DNA from: Alphaproteobacteria bacterium
GTDB taxonomy: Bacteria > Pseudomonadota > Alphaproteobacteria > Micropepsales > Micropepsaceae
Length of the DNA: 7,961 bases
Assembly (NCBI GenBank): GCA_017307315.1
Contig: JAFKFF010000050.1
Span: 1-7,961, forward strand
Reading direction: 5' to 3'
A model generated the notes under the pieces. It was not told the origin of the DNA. It saw only the letters and a program-made list of their open reading frames with translations, and ran no database searches. The position numbers were made by a program, and so were the translations under genes. Each line of letters starts with the position of its first letter. Position 1 is the first letter of the stretch. Positions 1 through 7,755 of this stretch are shown in pieces.

Positions 1-65
1 AGGCGATGGCGGCTGGCGATCTGTTCAAGGGGTTTGCCGTGCCCAAAGGCACGCGCTTTTCCTGA
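1..65 (+). CDS. fmt: Methionyl-tRNA formyltransferase, C-terminal end only (partial)
   Basis: Only the last 20 codons and the TGA stop are inside the window; the frame begins at base 3. The readable tail ends in [15 protein letters not shown]. This resembles the end of the Fmt C-terminal domain, where a D-L-L stretch is followed by a V-P-G-x-R-L/F finish. Fmt formylates Met-tRNAfMet for translation initiation. The identification rests on this short tail plus position: fmt directly upstream of truA is a common alphaproteobacterial arrangement. The stop codon shares its final A with the truA start (TGATG), so the two genes are probably translationally coupled. The tail alone would not prove the call. 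Confidence 0.72.
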   Translation, partial: AMAAGDLFKGFAVPKGTRFS

Positions 66-799
66 TGCGCTATCGTCTTACGCTCGAATATGACGGTGGG
101 CCGTTGGTCGGCTGGCAGCGCCAGGACAATGGCCCCTCGGTGCAGGGCGCGCTGGAAGACGCGATCGAAAAATTCTCCGGCGCGCGCGTCACGGTGACGG
201 GGGCGGGCCGCACCGATGCCGGGGTGCATGCGCTGGGACAGGTGGCGCATTTCGACCTGGAAAAGGAATTTTCCGCCGACAAGGTGCGCGATGCGCTCAA
301 TCATTTCCTCAGGCCCGCACCGGTGGTGGTGCTGGACGCGGCGGTAACGGACAGTGAATTCCATGCCCGCTTTTCCGCCAGGGGGCGGCACTATCTTTAC
401 CGGATCCTCAACCGCCGCAGTCCGCCCGCCCTGGAGCGCGGCCATGTCTGGCATGTGGCGGTGGCGCTGGATGCGGACGCCATGCATGCCGCGGCGCAAG
501 CGTTGGTGGGCCAGCACGATTTCACCACCTTCCGTGCCGCCGAATGCCAGGCCCAGTCGCCGGTCAAAACCTTGGACCGGCTGGATGTCTTCCGGCGCGG
601 CGAGGAAATTCATATCGAAGCCTCGGCGCGGTCTTTCCTGCACCATCAGATCCGCTCTTTCACCGGTACCTTGAAGCTGACGGGCGAAGGCAAATGGAGC
701 GCGAAAGATGTGGCCGATGCCCTGGCCGCGCGCGACCGCAGCCGCTGCGGCCCCGTCGCGCCGCCGGATGGGCTTTATCTGGTGAAGGTGGATTACTGA
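65..799 (+). CDS. truA: tRNA pseudouridine(38-40) synthase TruA
   Basis: This 244-residue protein is a typical size for TruA, the cytoplasmic enzyme that isomerises uridines 38-40 in the anticodon arm of many tRNAs. The N-terminus [11 protein letters not shown] followed by GWQRQ (residues 16-20) is the family opening. The catalytic loop [11 protein letters not shown] spans residues 46-56, with the nucleophilic aspartate at D51. The conserved active-site tyrosine is in RHYLYRI (Y110). Further family signatures are HDFTTFRA at 151-158, FLHHQIRS with GTL at 191-203, and a PDGLYL end. The ATG overlaps the fmt stop as TGATG and lacks a good Shine-Dalgarno at normal spacing, which fits translational coupling. 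No frameshift or missing key residue was seen. The gene converges on murI across a palindrome-rich gap. Confidence 0.97.
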   Translation: MRYRLTLEYDGGPLVGWQRQDNGPSVQGALEDAIEKFSGARVTVTGAGRTDAGVHALGQVAHFDLEKEFSADKVRDALNHFLRPAPVVVLDAAVTDSEFHARFSARGRHYLYRILNRRSPPALERGHVWHVAVALDADAMHAAAQALVGQHDFTTFRAAECQAQSPVKTLDRLDVFRRGEEIHIEASARSFLHHQIRSFTGTLKLTGEGKWSAKDVADALAARDRSRCGPVAPPDGLYLVKVDY

Positions 800-801
800 C
801 T

Positions 802-869
802 CTCACCCTTCGACAGGCTCAGGGTGAGGTTAAACAAATGTCCTCATGCTGAGCCTATCGAAGCATGAG
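802..869. repeat. Paired inverted repeat (dispersed extragenic palindrome type) between convergent truA and murI
   Basis: Two hairpin modules sit side by side. In the first, CTCACCC (802-808) pairs with GGGTGAG (822-828) around the 13-base loop TTCGACAGGCTCA. In the second, CTCATGC (843-849) pairs with GCATGAG (863-869) around TGAGCCTATCGAA. The two loops are reverse complements of each other at 12 of 13 positions, so the block can fold as two 7-bp hairpins or as one long stem. An outer TGTCC (839-843) / GGACA (875-879) pair may extend the second module. From memory, the CTTCGACAGGCTCAGGGTGAG core is a widespread intergenic repeat in alphaproteobacteria. It lies between two convergent stops and could stop or stabilise both messages, but there is no T-run, so it is not a textbook intrinsic terminator. 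Confidence 0.85.
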
Positions 870-884
870 CTTCGGGACACCGGA

Positions 885-1700
885 CTAAAGATCCACCACC
901 TCGACACTGCCGGGATCGATGGGCGCGCCCAAGAAGATTTCGCCCACCCGGCTGAAACGGTCGGGCGCGTCGGTGGCGAGAAAACGCGATGATCCCTGGC
1001 GGTCCGGATTGCGCAAGCCCAGAGCATCGAGCCGGACTTCGACCGCGCGCGCGGTGGTTTCGGCGCTGTCCACCAACGTCACATCCGGTCCCGCGACCTC
1101 GGCGATGGTCTCTTTCAGTGCTGGAAAATGCGTGCAGCCCAAGACCAGGATACGGGGATGCGGCACGGTCGCCAGCAGCGGCGTGAGATAACGCGCTACC
1201 GCCAGCGTGGCGATCTCGCCCGTCACCAGCCCTTCCTCGGTCAGCGGAACCAGCAGCGGCGCGGCTTTCTGCGCCACCGGCAGAAAGGGCGCGCGATCGT
1301 GAATGGCGTGCACATAGGCGCCGCCCTTCACCGTGCCTTCGGTCGCGATCACCGCCACGGCGGCGCCTTGCGCGGCGGCAATGGCGGCCTCCGCGCCCGG
1401 CTCTATCACCCCGATCACGGACAGGGGCGCCAGCGCCTCGGTCAGGGCCGGAAGCGCCACCGCCGAAACCGTGTTGCAGGCCACCACCAGCATCTTGATG
1501 CCGCGCGCCGTCAGGGCCTGGGCGGCGGTCAAGGCATAGCGCGTCACCGTGTCGGCGCTCTTGGTGCCGTAAGGCAGCCGCGCCGTGTCGCCCAGATAGA
1601 GAAAATTCTCCCCCGGCAGCCGCGTTCTCAGGGCGCGCATCACCGTCAGTCCGCCCATGCCGGAATCGAAGACGCCGATGGGAAGAGTTTTGTCCGGCAC
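885..1700 (-). CDS. murI: Glutamate racemase MurI
   Basis: MurI converts L-glutamate to D-glutamate, which MurD adds as the second residue of the peptidoglycan stem peptide. It is cofactor-independent and uses two cysteines. The 271-residue protein shows GVFDSGMGG at 9-17 (with D12 and S13), PYGT at 43-46, the first catalytic cysteine in ACNT (C75), and the second in LGCTH (C189, H191). All key residues are present. The start is GTG at 1700, since no ATG exists between it and the upstream in-frame stop, and the preceding dapE stop is only 3 bases away in the same reading frame. The upstream Shine-Dalgarno is weak, so coupling to dapE translation is likely. It appears to be the last gene of the HAD-dapD-dapE-murI unit. 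Confidence 0.95.
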   Translation of the reverse strand: MPDKTLPIGVFDSGMGGLTVMRALRTRLPGENFLYLGDTARLPYGTKSADTVTRYALTAAQALTARGIKMLVVACNTVSAVALPALTEALAPLSVIGVIEPGAEAAIAAAQGAAVAVIATEGTVKGGAYVHAIHDRAPFLPVAQKAAPLLVPLTEEGLVTGEIATLAVARYLTPLLATVPHPRILVLGCTHFPALKETIAEVAGPDVTLVDSAETTARAVEVRLDALGLRNPDRQGSSRFLATDAPDRFSRVGEIFLGAPIDPGSVEVVDL

Positions 1701-1703
1701 TTT

Positions 1704-2857
1704 CTAAAGCGGAGGCTTGGCGAAATAATCGCGCAGCAATTGCGCATAGATGTCGGTGAGTTTCTCGATCTCGCTCACCGCCACCCATTCATCGGTCTTG
1801 TGCATGGTCGCGCCCGCCAGCCCCAGCTCCACCACCGGGCAATGATCCTTGATGAAGCGCGCGTCCGATGTGCCGCCGCTGGTGGAGAAGACCGGCGCCT
1901 GTCCGGTGACGCGGGCCACCGTGTCGCTGACCAGCTGGGTGAATTTGCCGGGCTGCGTGAGGAAGGCGGTGCCGCTGACCGAATGATTGACCGTGATGGT
2001 GCAGCCGGTTTCGCGCGCGATCTGGTCGGCGCGGTCGCGCACCCATCCCGCCAGGCTGTCGGGCGTATGGATATCGTTGAAGCGGATATTGAAGGCGGCA
2101 TAGGCGCCCGCCGGAATCACGTTCGACGCCACGTTGCCCACGTCCAGGGTGGTGAAGGCCAGGGTCGAGGGATCGAAATGGGCATTGCCCTTGTCGAGCC
2201 TGTGGCCGGCGAGTTGCGTCACCAGTTCGGCCAAGGCGGGAATGGGATTGTTGGCTTTCTGCGGATAGCCGACATGGCCCTGGGTGCCGCGCACCGCCAC
2301 CCGGAAATTGACCGAGCCGCGCCGGCCGATCTTCAAGGTGTCGCCCGCCGTCGCCACGCTGGTGGGTTCGCCCACCACGCAATGATCGATGCGTTCGCCC
2401 CGTTCCTTCATCCAGCCCAGGACCTTGATGGTGCCGTTGACGGAGGGGCCTTCCTCGTCGCCGGTGATGAGAAGACTGATCGAGCCCTTGGGCGGGGCTT
2501 CCGCGATCAGCCACGCCGCCGCCGCAACGAAGGCTGCGACCGCCGATTTCATGTCGGCGGCGCCACGGCCATGCAGCGCGCCATCGGCGATCACTGCGGC
2601 GAAGGGATCGTGCGTCCAGCCGTCACCGGGCGGCACCACGTCGGTGTGGCCGGCGAAACAGAAATGCGGCGCTTCCGTGCCCCAGCGCGCGTAGAGGTTT
2701 TCGACGGGCGCGGTGCCTTCCTGCTCGAAGCGCAAGCGATGGCAGGCAAAGCCCAACGGCGTCAGTGCCGCTTCCAGAACCGCCAGCGCGCCCGCATCGT
2801 CCGGTGTCACCGACGGACAGCGGATCAATGCCTGGGTGAGGGCGACGGCGTCCGTCA

Positions 2858-2858
<1 letters not shown>
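1704..2858 (-). CDS. dapE: Succinyl-diaminopimelate desuccinylase DapE
   Basis: DapE hydrolyses N-succinyl-LL-diaminopimelate to LL-diaminopimelate and succinate in the succinylase branch of DAP/lysine synthesis. The 384-residue protein is a dinuclear-zinc M20 family peptidase homologue. [14 protein letters not shown] carries the metal ligand H71 and the neighbouring D73. GRGAADMKS carries the bridging D102. TGDEEG carries the general base E135 and ligand E136, and GEPT carries E164. The C-terminal ligand is H353 in [10 protein letters not shown]. The dimerisation-domain histidine is in GTQGHVGYP (H195), and the [11 protein letters not shown] motif is at 326-336. The ATG overlaps the dapD stop as TGATG, which fixes the start. 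The stop TAG lies 3 bases before murI. All motifs are intact. Confidence 0.97.
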
Positions 2859-3679
<821 letters not shown>

Positions 3680-3680
3680 G

Positions 3681-4415
3681 TCAAATTCCGATAGTGTCGA
3701 GGAAGGAAACCAGTTCCCGGGTTTCATGATCGATATGGGCCGCCGACGCAACGGGAAATTCCGGCCCCTGGCGCGACCAGTCGCTTTGGCAATCCAGCCA
3801 GACCGTGGTCATGCCCAGATCGTGCGGTACCACCAGATTGCGGGCGATATCGTCGAACATGGCGGCCTTGGCGGGGGCGATATTGCCTGCCTTGACCGCA
3901 TGGCCATAGGCGGCGGGCTCGGGCTTGGGCACGAAGCCGATGGTGCGGATGTCCCAGACCTGCTCGAACATGTCGTTGAGGCCCAGCCGTTCCAGGATGC
4001 GCCGGGCATGGTTGCGGCAGCCATTGGTGAAGACGAAGCGCCGGCCCGGCAGCCGCGCCAGCGCCCGGTGCAAGTCGGGATCGGGATGAAGGCCGGCAAG
4101 GTCGATATCGTGCACGAAGGCGAGATAGGGTTCCGGATCGATTCCGTACACCGCGATCAGCCCGGCCAGGGTGGTGCCGTGGTCGCGGTAGAGCTGCTTC
4201 TGCACCGCCCGCGCCGCATCCCGCTCCATGCCCAGCAGGTTCGCCACATAGCGGGTCATGTTGGCGTCGATCTGGGCGAAGATGCCGTTGTCCGCGCGAT
4301 ACAGCGTGTTGTCGAGGTCGAAGATCCAGTCCCGCACATGGGTGAAGTCGGGCAGGGGGGCAGGCGCGGTTCCCGCCGGCGGGTCGTTCTGGTCGTGCGG
4401 CAAAGCCTGGTTCAT
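3681..4415 (-). CDS. HAD-superfamily hydrolase, pyrimidine 5'-nucleotidase-like
   Basis: The four HAD motifs are complete. Numbered from the ATG at 4415, motif I is FDLDNTLY (D33, D35), motif II is FTNG (T130, N131), motif III is the lysine in PKPEP (K164), and motif IV is MFDD (D188, D189). The FDLDNTLY motif, the helical cap after it and the overall length match the SDT1/pyrimidine 5'-nucleotidase branch, which dephosphorylates UMP/CMP-type nucleotides or related metabolites; the true substrate cannot be read here. The start is uncertain. ATG codons exist at 4415, 4427 and 4433 and a TTG at 4451, none with a good Shine-Dalgarno. I use the innermost, giving 244 residues. The gene ends one base before dapD and is first in the probable HAD-dapD-dapE-murI operon. 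Confidence 0.85.
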   Translation of the reverse strand: MNQALPHDQNDPPAGTAPAPLPDFTHVRDWIFDLDNTLYRADNGIFAQIDANMTRYVANLLGMERDAARAVQKQLYRDHGTTLAGLIAVYGIDPEPYLAFVHDIDLAGLHPDPDLHRALARLPGRRFVFTNGCRNHARRILERLGLNDMFEQVWDIRTIGFVPKPEPAAYGHAVKAGNIAPAKAAMFDDIARNLVVPHDLGMTTVWLDCQSDWSRQGPEFPVASAAHIDHETRELVSFLDTIGI

Positions 4416-4480
4416 GCGCCAAAGCATGGCCATTGGACGCAAAAGGCGCAAGTCACGTTAACGCTCGTGCAACCATGGCT

Positions 4481-4497
4481 GTTTAGCGGTCTTTAAA
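4481..4497. promoter_or_regulatory. Candidate CtrA-like binding site in the divergent intergenic region
   Basis: The gap between the HAD gene and the DUF2336 gene is AT-richer than its surroundings. Read on the minus strand, it contains TTAA (4496-4493), a 7-base spacer, then TAAAC (4485-4481). The alphaproteobacterial CtrA consensus is TTAA-N7-TTAAC, so this matches 8 of 9 specified bases. Its near edge is about 37 bp from the DUF2336 start and about 65 bp from the nearest HAD start. This is motif resemblance only; a chance match in an AT-richer gap is quite possible and no clear -35/-10 pair accompanies it. The 8-bp palindrome CGTTAACG at 4456-4463 is a second feature of the same gap. Confidence 0.3.
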
Positions 4498-4523
4498 TTT
4501 CCGGCCATGAAAATCGCTCCAGC

Positions 4524-4527
4524 GGAG
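4524..4527 (+). promoter_or_regulatory. Shine-Dalgarno GGAG that decides the DUF2336 gene start
   Basis: GGAG, within GCGGAGAGATTGATG, sits 6 bases before the ATG at 4534. An ATG 27 bases further upstream (4507) is in frame but is preceded by CCGGCC, with no comparable site. The spacing favours 4534 as the real start. Confidence 0.75.
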
Positions 4528-4533
4528 AGATTG

Positions 4534-5799
4534 ATGAAAAAAGCCGTAAACGGCCGCGCGCCCTATGCGACGGCGTCCGAACGCGAAACGTTGAACCCCC
4601 GGGAAGCCCTGGACATCCTGGAAACGCGCGCCCGCGAAAGCGAGGACTACATCATCCGCAACGCGGATGTGGGCTCGGCGGTGTTCGAGTATCTGGCCGA
4701 ATATGGCGCCCCCGCCACCCGTCAGGCGGTGGCCGCCAACCCCGCCACGCCCGCACGCATCAACCGTCTTCTGGCCGAGGATGCCGCCGAAGAGGTGCGC
4801 GCCGAACTCGCCGCCAAGATCGCGCGCCTGATGCCCGGTCTTGAGGCGCGCGAAAGCCAGGAGGTGGTGACGCTGACCCTTGCCACCCTGGAAGTCCTGG
4901 CGCGGGACAGCGCCGCCAAGGTGCGCGCCATCCTGGCCGACGAGATCAAGCATCTGGATTGCGTGCCCCGCGAGGTGGCGCTGCGCCTGGCGCACGATGT
5001 CGAGGATCTGGTGGCGGCCCCGATCCTGGAATATTCGCCGCTTCTCTCCGATGCCGACCTGATGGAGATCATCGCCGGCGGCCAGGCGCGCGAAGCGCTC
5101 GCCGTCATCGCCCGCCGCCGCCCCTTGAGCGAGGATGTCAGCGACCGGCTGGTGCAATCGCTGGACGTGCCCGCGGTGGCCGCGCTTCTGGTCAATCCCG
5201 ACGCGCGCATGCGCAAGGAAACGCTGGATCGCATCGTCGAAGAGGCCGAAGCGATCGAAAGCTGGCATGAGCCGCTGGTGCTGCGGGCCGACCTGTCCGC
5301 CCGCGCCATCCGGCGCATCGGCGGTTTTGTCGGCGCCTCTTTGTTGGAACAGCTGGTGGCGCGGGGCGATCTCAGCGACGCCACCCGCGCCCATCTCAAC
5401 CGCCGGCTGCGCGCCCGGCTGGAAATGGGCGAAGCCGAAGGCGGCGCCGAAAACGCGGCCCAGCTGGTGGCGGCGGCCAAGGCGCAAGGCACGCTCGATG
5501 ACGGCTTCGTCGAGAACGCCGCCGCATCGGGCAATCGCGAGACCGTGACCCTGGCGCTGGCGTCGCTGGCGCAAGTGCCGGAAGGCACGGTGCGCAAAAT
5601 GCTCGGCCATCGCGGCGCCAAGCCGGTCGTGGCGCTGGTCTGGCGCGCCCATTTGAGCATGCGTACCGCCTTCAAGATTCAAACCAGCGTGATGAAACTG
5701 AGCGGGCGCGAACTTCTGCCCGCGCGCGGGGGAATCAACTTCCCCTTGAGCAAGGAAGAGATGCGCTGGCATCTCGCCTATTTCGACATTCCCGTCTGA
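4534..5799 (+). CDS. DUF2336 domain-containing helical-repeat protein
   Basis: This is a predicted cytoplasmic protein of 421 residues with no signal peptide and no membrane segment. I recognise it as the DUF2336 family, largely alphaproteobacterial and of unknown function. The family-like core includes EYSPLLSDADLMEII (166-180) followed by REALAVIARRRPLSEDVSDRL. The N-terminal half reads as HEAT/LRV-type helical repeats, for example VAANPATPARINRLL (66-80) then VRAELAAKIARL (88-99), with similar A/L-rich helix pairs at 129-240. Such solenoids usually bind other proteins, but no partner is evident. A later stretch (about 255-400) is also helical and ends in an aromatic-rich tail. The start is set by a good GGAG at 4524. 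The gene diverges from the dap unit and its 3' end overlaps the DUF1036 gene by 22 bp. Confidence 0.85.
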   Translation: MKKAVNGRAPYATASERETLNPREALDILETRARESEDYIIRNADVGSAVFEYLAEYGAPATRQAVAANPATPARINRLLAEDAAEEVRAELAAKIARLMPGLEARESQEVVTLTLATLEVLARDSAAKVRAILADEIKHLDCVPREVALRLAHDVEDLVAAPILEYSPLLSDADLMEIIAGGQAREALAVIARRRPLSEDVSDRLVQSLDVPAVAALLVNPDARMRKETLDRIVEEAEAIESWHEPLVLRADLSARAIRRIGGFVGASLLEQLVARGDLSDATRAHLNRRLRARLEMGEAEGGAENAAQLVAAAKAQGTLDDGFVENAAASGNRETVTLALASLAQVPEGTVRKMLGHRGAKPVVALVWRAHLSMRTAFKIQTSVMKLSGRELLPARGGINFPLSKEEMRWHLAYFDIPV

Positions 5800-6812
5800 G
5801 TCCGGGTCTTGGCCAGGCCGGCGGCGGTGACATGCACCACTTTGCCGGCTTTGCCTTCGGTGGCGATGCGGGCGAATCCGGCTTCGCCATATCCGCGCTC
5901 GGCGCAGCCGCGCTGTCCCTTGATCTCGAATTCCAGATTGGCGATGCAGAACCGGTCGGGGCCCGAAACCGCGGCGATGCCGCCCGCCTTTTGCGCCATG
6001 AGCCACACCGATGCGCCTTTGAGCGGAGCGGTGATCACGCGGGCGCAAGCTCCGCCCGCGATCCGCCACCATCCGCGCGATATCGTGTCTGTCTCCGCCT
6101 TTTCGCCCAGGGCGGCGATGATATCGCTGCGCTGGTCGTTGCACACGGTAAGACCTTGCGGCGCGACGCCATGCTGCAAGGCTTCGCGCTCCAGCGCCGC
6201 GAACAGCTTGTCGTTGCCGTCGCGCTCGCCGAATTTCATTTTCTTGCGGAATTCGGCCAGCGCGGCGCCCGTTGCCTTGTCGGGCTTGGTGTCGATGGCC
6301 GCGATCCTGTAGCCATTGTCCTTCAACAATCTTTTCGCGCCCGCCAACTGCGCATCCTGCAGGCTGGCGAGGCGCGGCTCATCGTCGAAGGTCATGGTCC
6401 AGTCCGGGCGGTTGTGCGTCTCCAAGGTGGCGAAGGGCACGGCGAAGGCGCCGCCATCGCAGCCCGGCGGATTGCCTCTGCGGTTCGAAACGAAATCGCC
6501 GTCCTTGACGCAGAGCGGAAAATCGCCGCCCCAGCTGTGGGTGGGACCGGAATGGGCCAGCGCCGAACGCGCATAGACCAAATAGCTTTGCGCCGAGAGC
6601 CGCTCGGGCCGCGCGGTCTGGCAATCGCCGGGCGCGATCCGCGTCCAGCCCCGCGCCGAGGAGCCGCGGTCCGAGACCGCAGCGGTGGCGGCATAAAGAA
6701 CATAGCTGGTACGGTTGCAGAGCTTGAGCGCGGCCTCGGCGGGCGAGGCGAGCGAAAGACCCATCGCCAGCGCCGCCAAAGCTGCCAGCAGCCCGCGCAT
6801 CGTCGCGGTCAC
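5778..6812 (-). CDS. Exported protein with two DUF1036-like domains flanking a peptidoglycan-binding-like segment
   Basis: The 344-residue product begins with a Sec signal peptide: a short n-region with R6, a hydrophobic core LLAALAALAMGLSLA, and an AEA cleavage site near residue 27. The mature protein opens with a DUF1036-like half (about 29-142; LKLCNRTSYVLYAA, GWTRIAPGDC). A second half lies at about 220-332 (LTVCNDQRSDIIAALG, GWWRIAGGAC, FCIANLEFEIKG, RGCAERGYGEAGF). Each half has four cysteines at similar spacing: C32, C64, C101, C118 and C224, C256, C289, C303. The middle (about 154-208; AKRLLKDNGYRIAAID, ALAEFRKKM) resembles a PG_binding_1 fold. The function is unknown; a periplasmic cell-wall role is inference. 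GTG at 6812 overlaps the argB stop as GTGA; ATG at 6800 is an alternative start with an equally good signal peptide. Confidence 0.82.
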   Translation of the reverse strand: MTATMRGLLAALAALAMGLSLASPAEAALKLCNRTSYVLYAATAAVSDRGSSARGWTRIAPGDCQTARPERLSAQSYLVYARSALAHSGPTHSWGGDFPLCVKDGDFVSNRRGNPPGCDGGAFAVPFATLETHNRPDWTMTFDDEPRLASLQDAQLAGAKRLLKDNGYRIAAIDTKPDKATGAALAEFRKKMKFGERDGNDKLFAALEREALQHGVAPQGLTVCNDQRSDIIAALGEKAETDTISRGWWRIAGGACARVITAPLKGASVWLMAQKAGGIAAVSGPDRFCIANLEFEIKGQRGCAERGYGEAGFARIATEGKAGKVVHVTAAGLAKTRTQTGMSK

Positions 6813-7729
6813 CCGGCCGTGATCAGGGTTCCCGCGCCATGCTCGGTGAACAATTCCAAGAGCAGCACATGGGGAATGCGCCCGTCCAGAATGACCGCGG
6901 CATGGACACCGGCTTCGACCGCTTCGATGGCGGTGCGGATCTTGGGGATCATGCCGCCGGAAATCGTGCCGTTCGCGATCAGCGCCCGGGCCTCGGTCAC
7001 CGTGAGGTGCGAGATCAGTTTCTTGTCCTGGTCGAGCACACCTTCCACATCGGTGAGAAGGATCAGGCGCTCGGCCTTGACCGCGCCCGCCACCGCGCCC
7101 GCCACCGTGTCGGCATTGATGTTGTAGGTCTCGCCCCTGGGCCCCACGCCGATCGGCGCGATCACCGGAATGATTTCCGACTTCATCATGGTGTGCAGGA
7201 TTTCGGGATTGACCCGTTCGGGCTCGCCGACAAAGCCCAGATCCTCGACGGTGGTCTTGCCGGTGACGGAATCGGTCTTGTTCAGCGCCAGCTTCTTGGC
7301 CACCACCAGATTGCCGTCCTTGCCCGACAGGCCCACGGCGCGTCCGCCCGCCGCGTTGATGGCGGTGACGATGTGCTTGTTGATCGAACCGGTCAGCACC
7401 ATCTCGACCACGTCCACGGCGGCCTGGTCGGTGACGCGCAGCCCATCGACGAAGCGCGACTGGATGTCGAGCTTCTTCAACATGGCGCCGATCTGGGGGC
7501 CGCCGCCATGCACCACCACCGGATCGATGCCGGTCTGCTTCATCAGGACGATGTCCTGGGAAAAATCGTCGGTGCCGCCCGAGCCGGTCATGGCGTTGCC
7601 GCCATACTTCACCACGATGGTCTTCTGGTCGTATTTCAGGATGTAGGGCAGGGCCTCGACCAGAACGCGTCCGGTCTGGCGCCAGCGCGCCATCAGCCGC
7701 AGATTCTTCTCTTCGCCTTCATCCGCCAT
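6809..7729 (-). CDS. argB: Acetylglutamate kinase (N-acetyl-L-glutamate 5-phosphotransferase)
   Basis: ArgB phosphorylates N-acetyl-L-glutamate with ATP, the second step of arginine synthesis and often its arginine-inhibited control point. The 306-residue protein shows the amino acid kinase fold signatures: VVKYGGNAM at 39-47 with the catalytic lysine K41, VVHGGGPQI at 72-80, DGLRVT with the substrate-binding arginine R98, YNINAD at 202-207 (N205, D207), LLTDVEGVLD at 224-233, and GGMIPK with K263. The N-terminal helix before residue 35 resembles the extra helix of arginine-sensitive hexameric enzymes, so feedback inhibition is plausible but unproven. The start is ATG 7729; M13 at 7693 is possible but would trim the N-terminal helix. 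A promoter-like sequence lies 27-55 bases upstream. The stop overlaps the next gene as GTGA. Confidence 0.97.
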   Translation of the reverse strand: MADEGEEKNLRLMARWRQTGRVLVEALPYILKYDQKTIVVKYGGNAMTGSGGTDDFSQDIVLMKQTGIDPVVVHGGGPQIGAMLKKLDIQSRFVDGLRVTDQAAVDVVEMVLTGSINKHIVTAINAAGGRAVGLSGKDGNLVVAKKLALNKTDSVTGKTTVEDLGFVGEPERVNPEILHTMMKSEIIPVIAPIGVGPRGETYNINADTVAGAVAGAVKAERLILLTDVEGVLDQDKKLISHLTVTEARALIANGTISGGMIPKIRTAIEAVEAGVHAAVILDGRIPHVLLLELFTEHGAGTLITAG

Positions 7730-7739
7730 CTGGGGACGC

Positions 7740-7752
7740 CCGATAAAATCGG
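7740..7752. promoter_or_regulatory. Short dyad CCGAT-AAA-ATCGG ahead of argB, operator or leader-hairpin candidate
   Basis: A perfect 5-bp inverted repeat with a 3-base centre lies between the argB promoter candidate and its ATG. Flanking GC bases can extend it with one bulge. It overlaps the place where transcription should start from the predicted -10, so it could be a repressor site. It could also be a chance palindrome. Confidence 0.3.
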
Positions 7753-7755
7753 CGC

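Noticed and set aside
802..869. Canonical intrinsic terminator for truA or murI
   Set aside because: The stems are adequate, but neither strand has the run of T residues expected after the hairpin. I keep it as a repeat element with possible 3'-end function.
3680..3751. Upstream extension of dapD by 24 codons
   Set aside because: The extension would overlap the end of the HAD gene and add residues absent from homologues. The ATG at 3679 one base after the HAD stop fits operon packing and the usual length.
4483..6144. Long minus-strand open frame of about 550 codons opposite the DUF2336 gene
   Set aside because: The composition is His/Gln/Arg/Gly-rich with no recognisable domain and no start signal. 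The plus-strand frame has a good Shine-Dalgarno and a recognisable family.
5832..7127. Plus-strand open frame of about 430 codons opposite the DUF1036 gene and argB
   Set aside because: It runs antisense through the signal peptide gene and into the conserved argB, with no family resemblance and no ribosome site.
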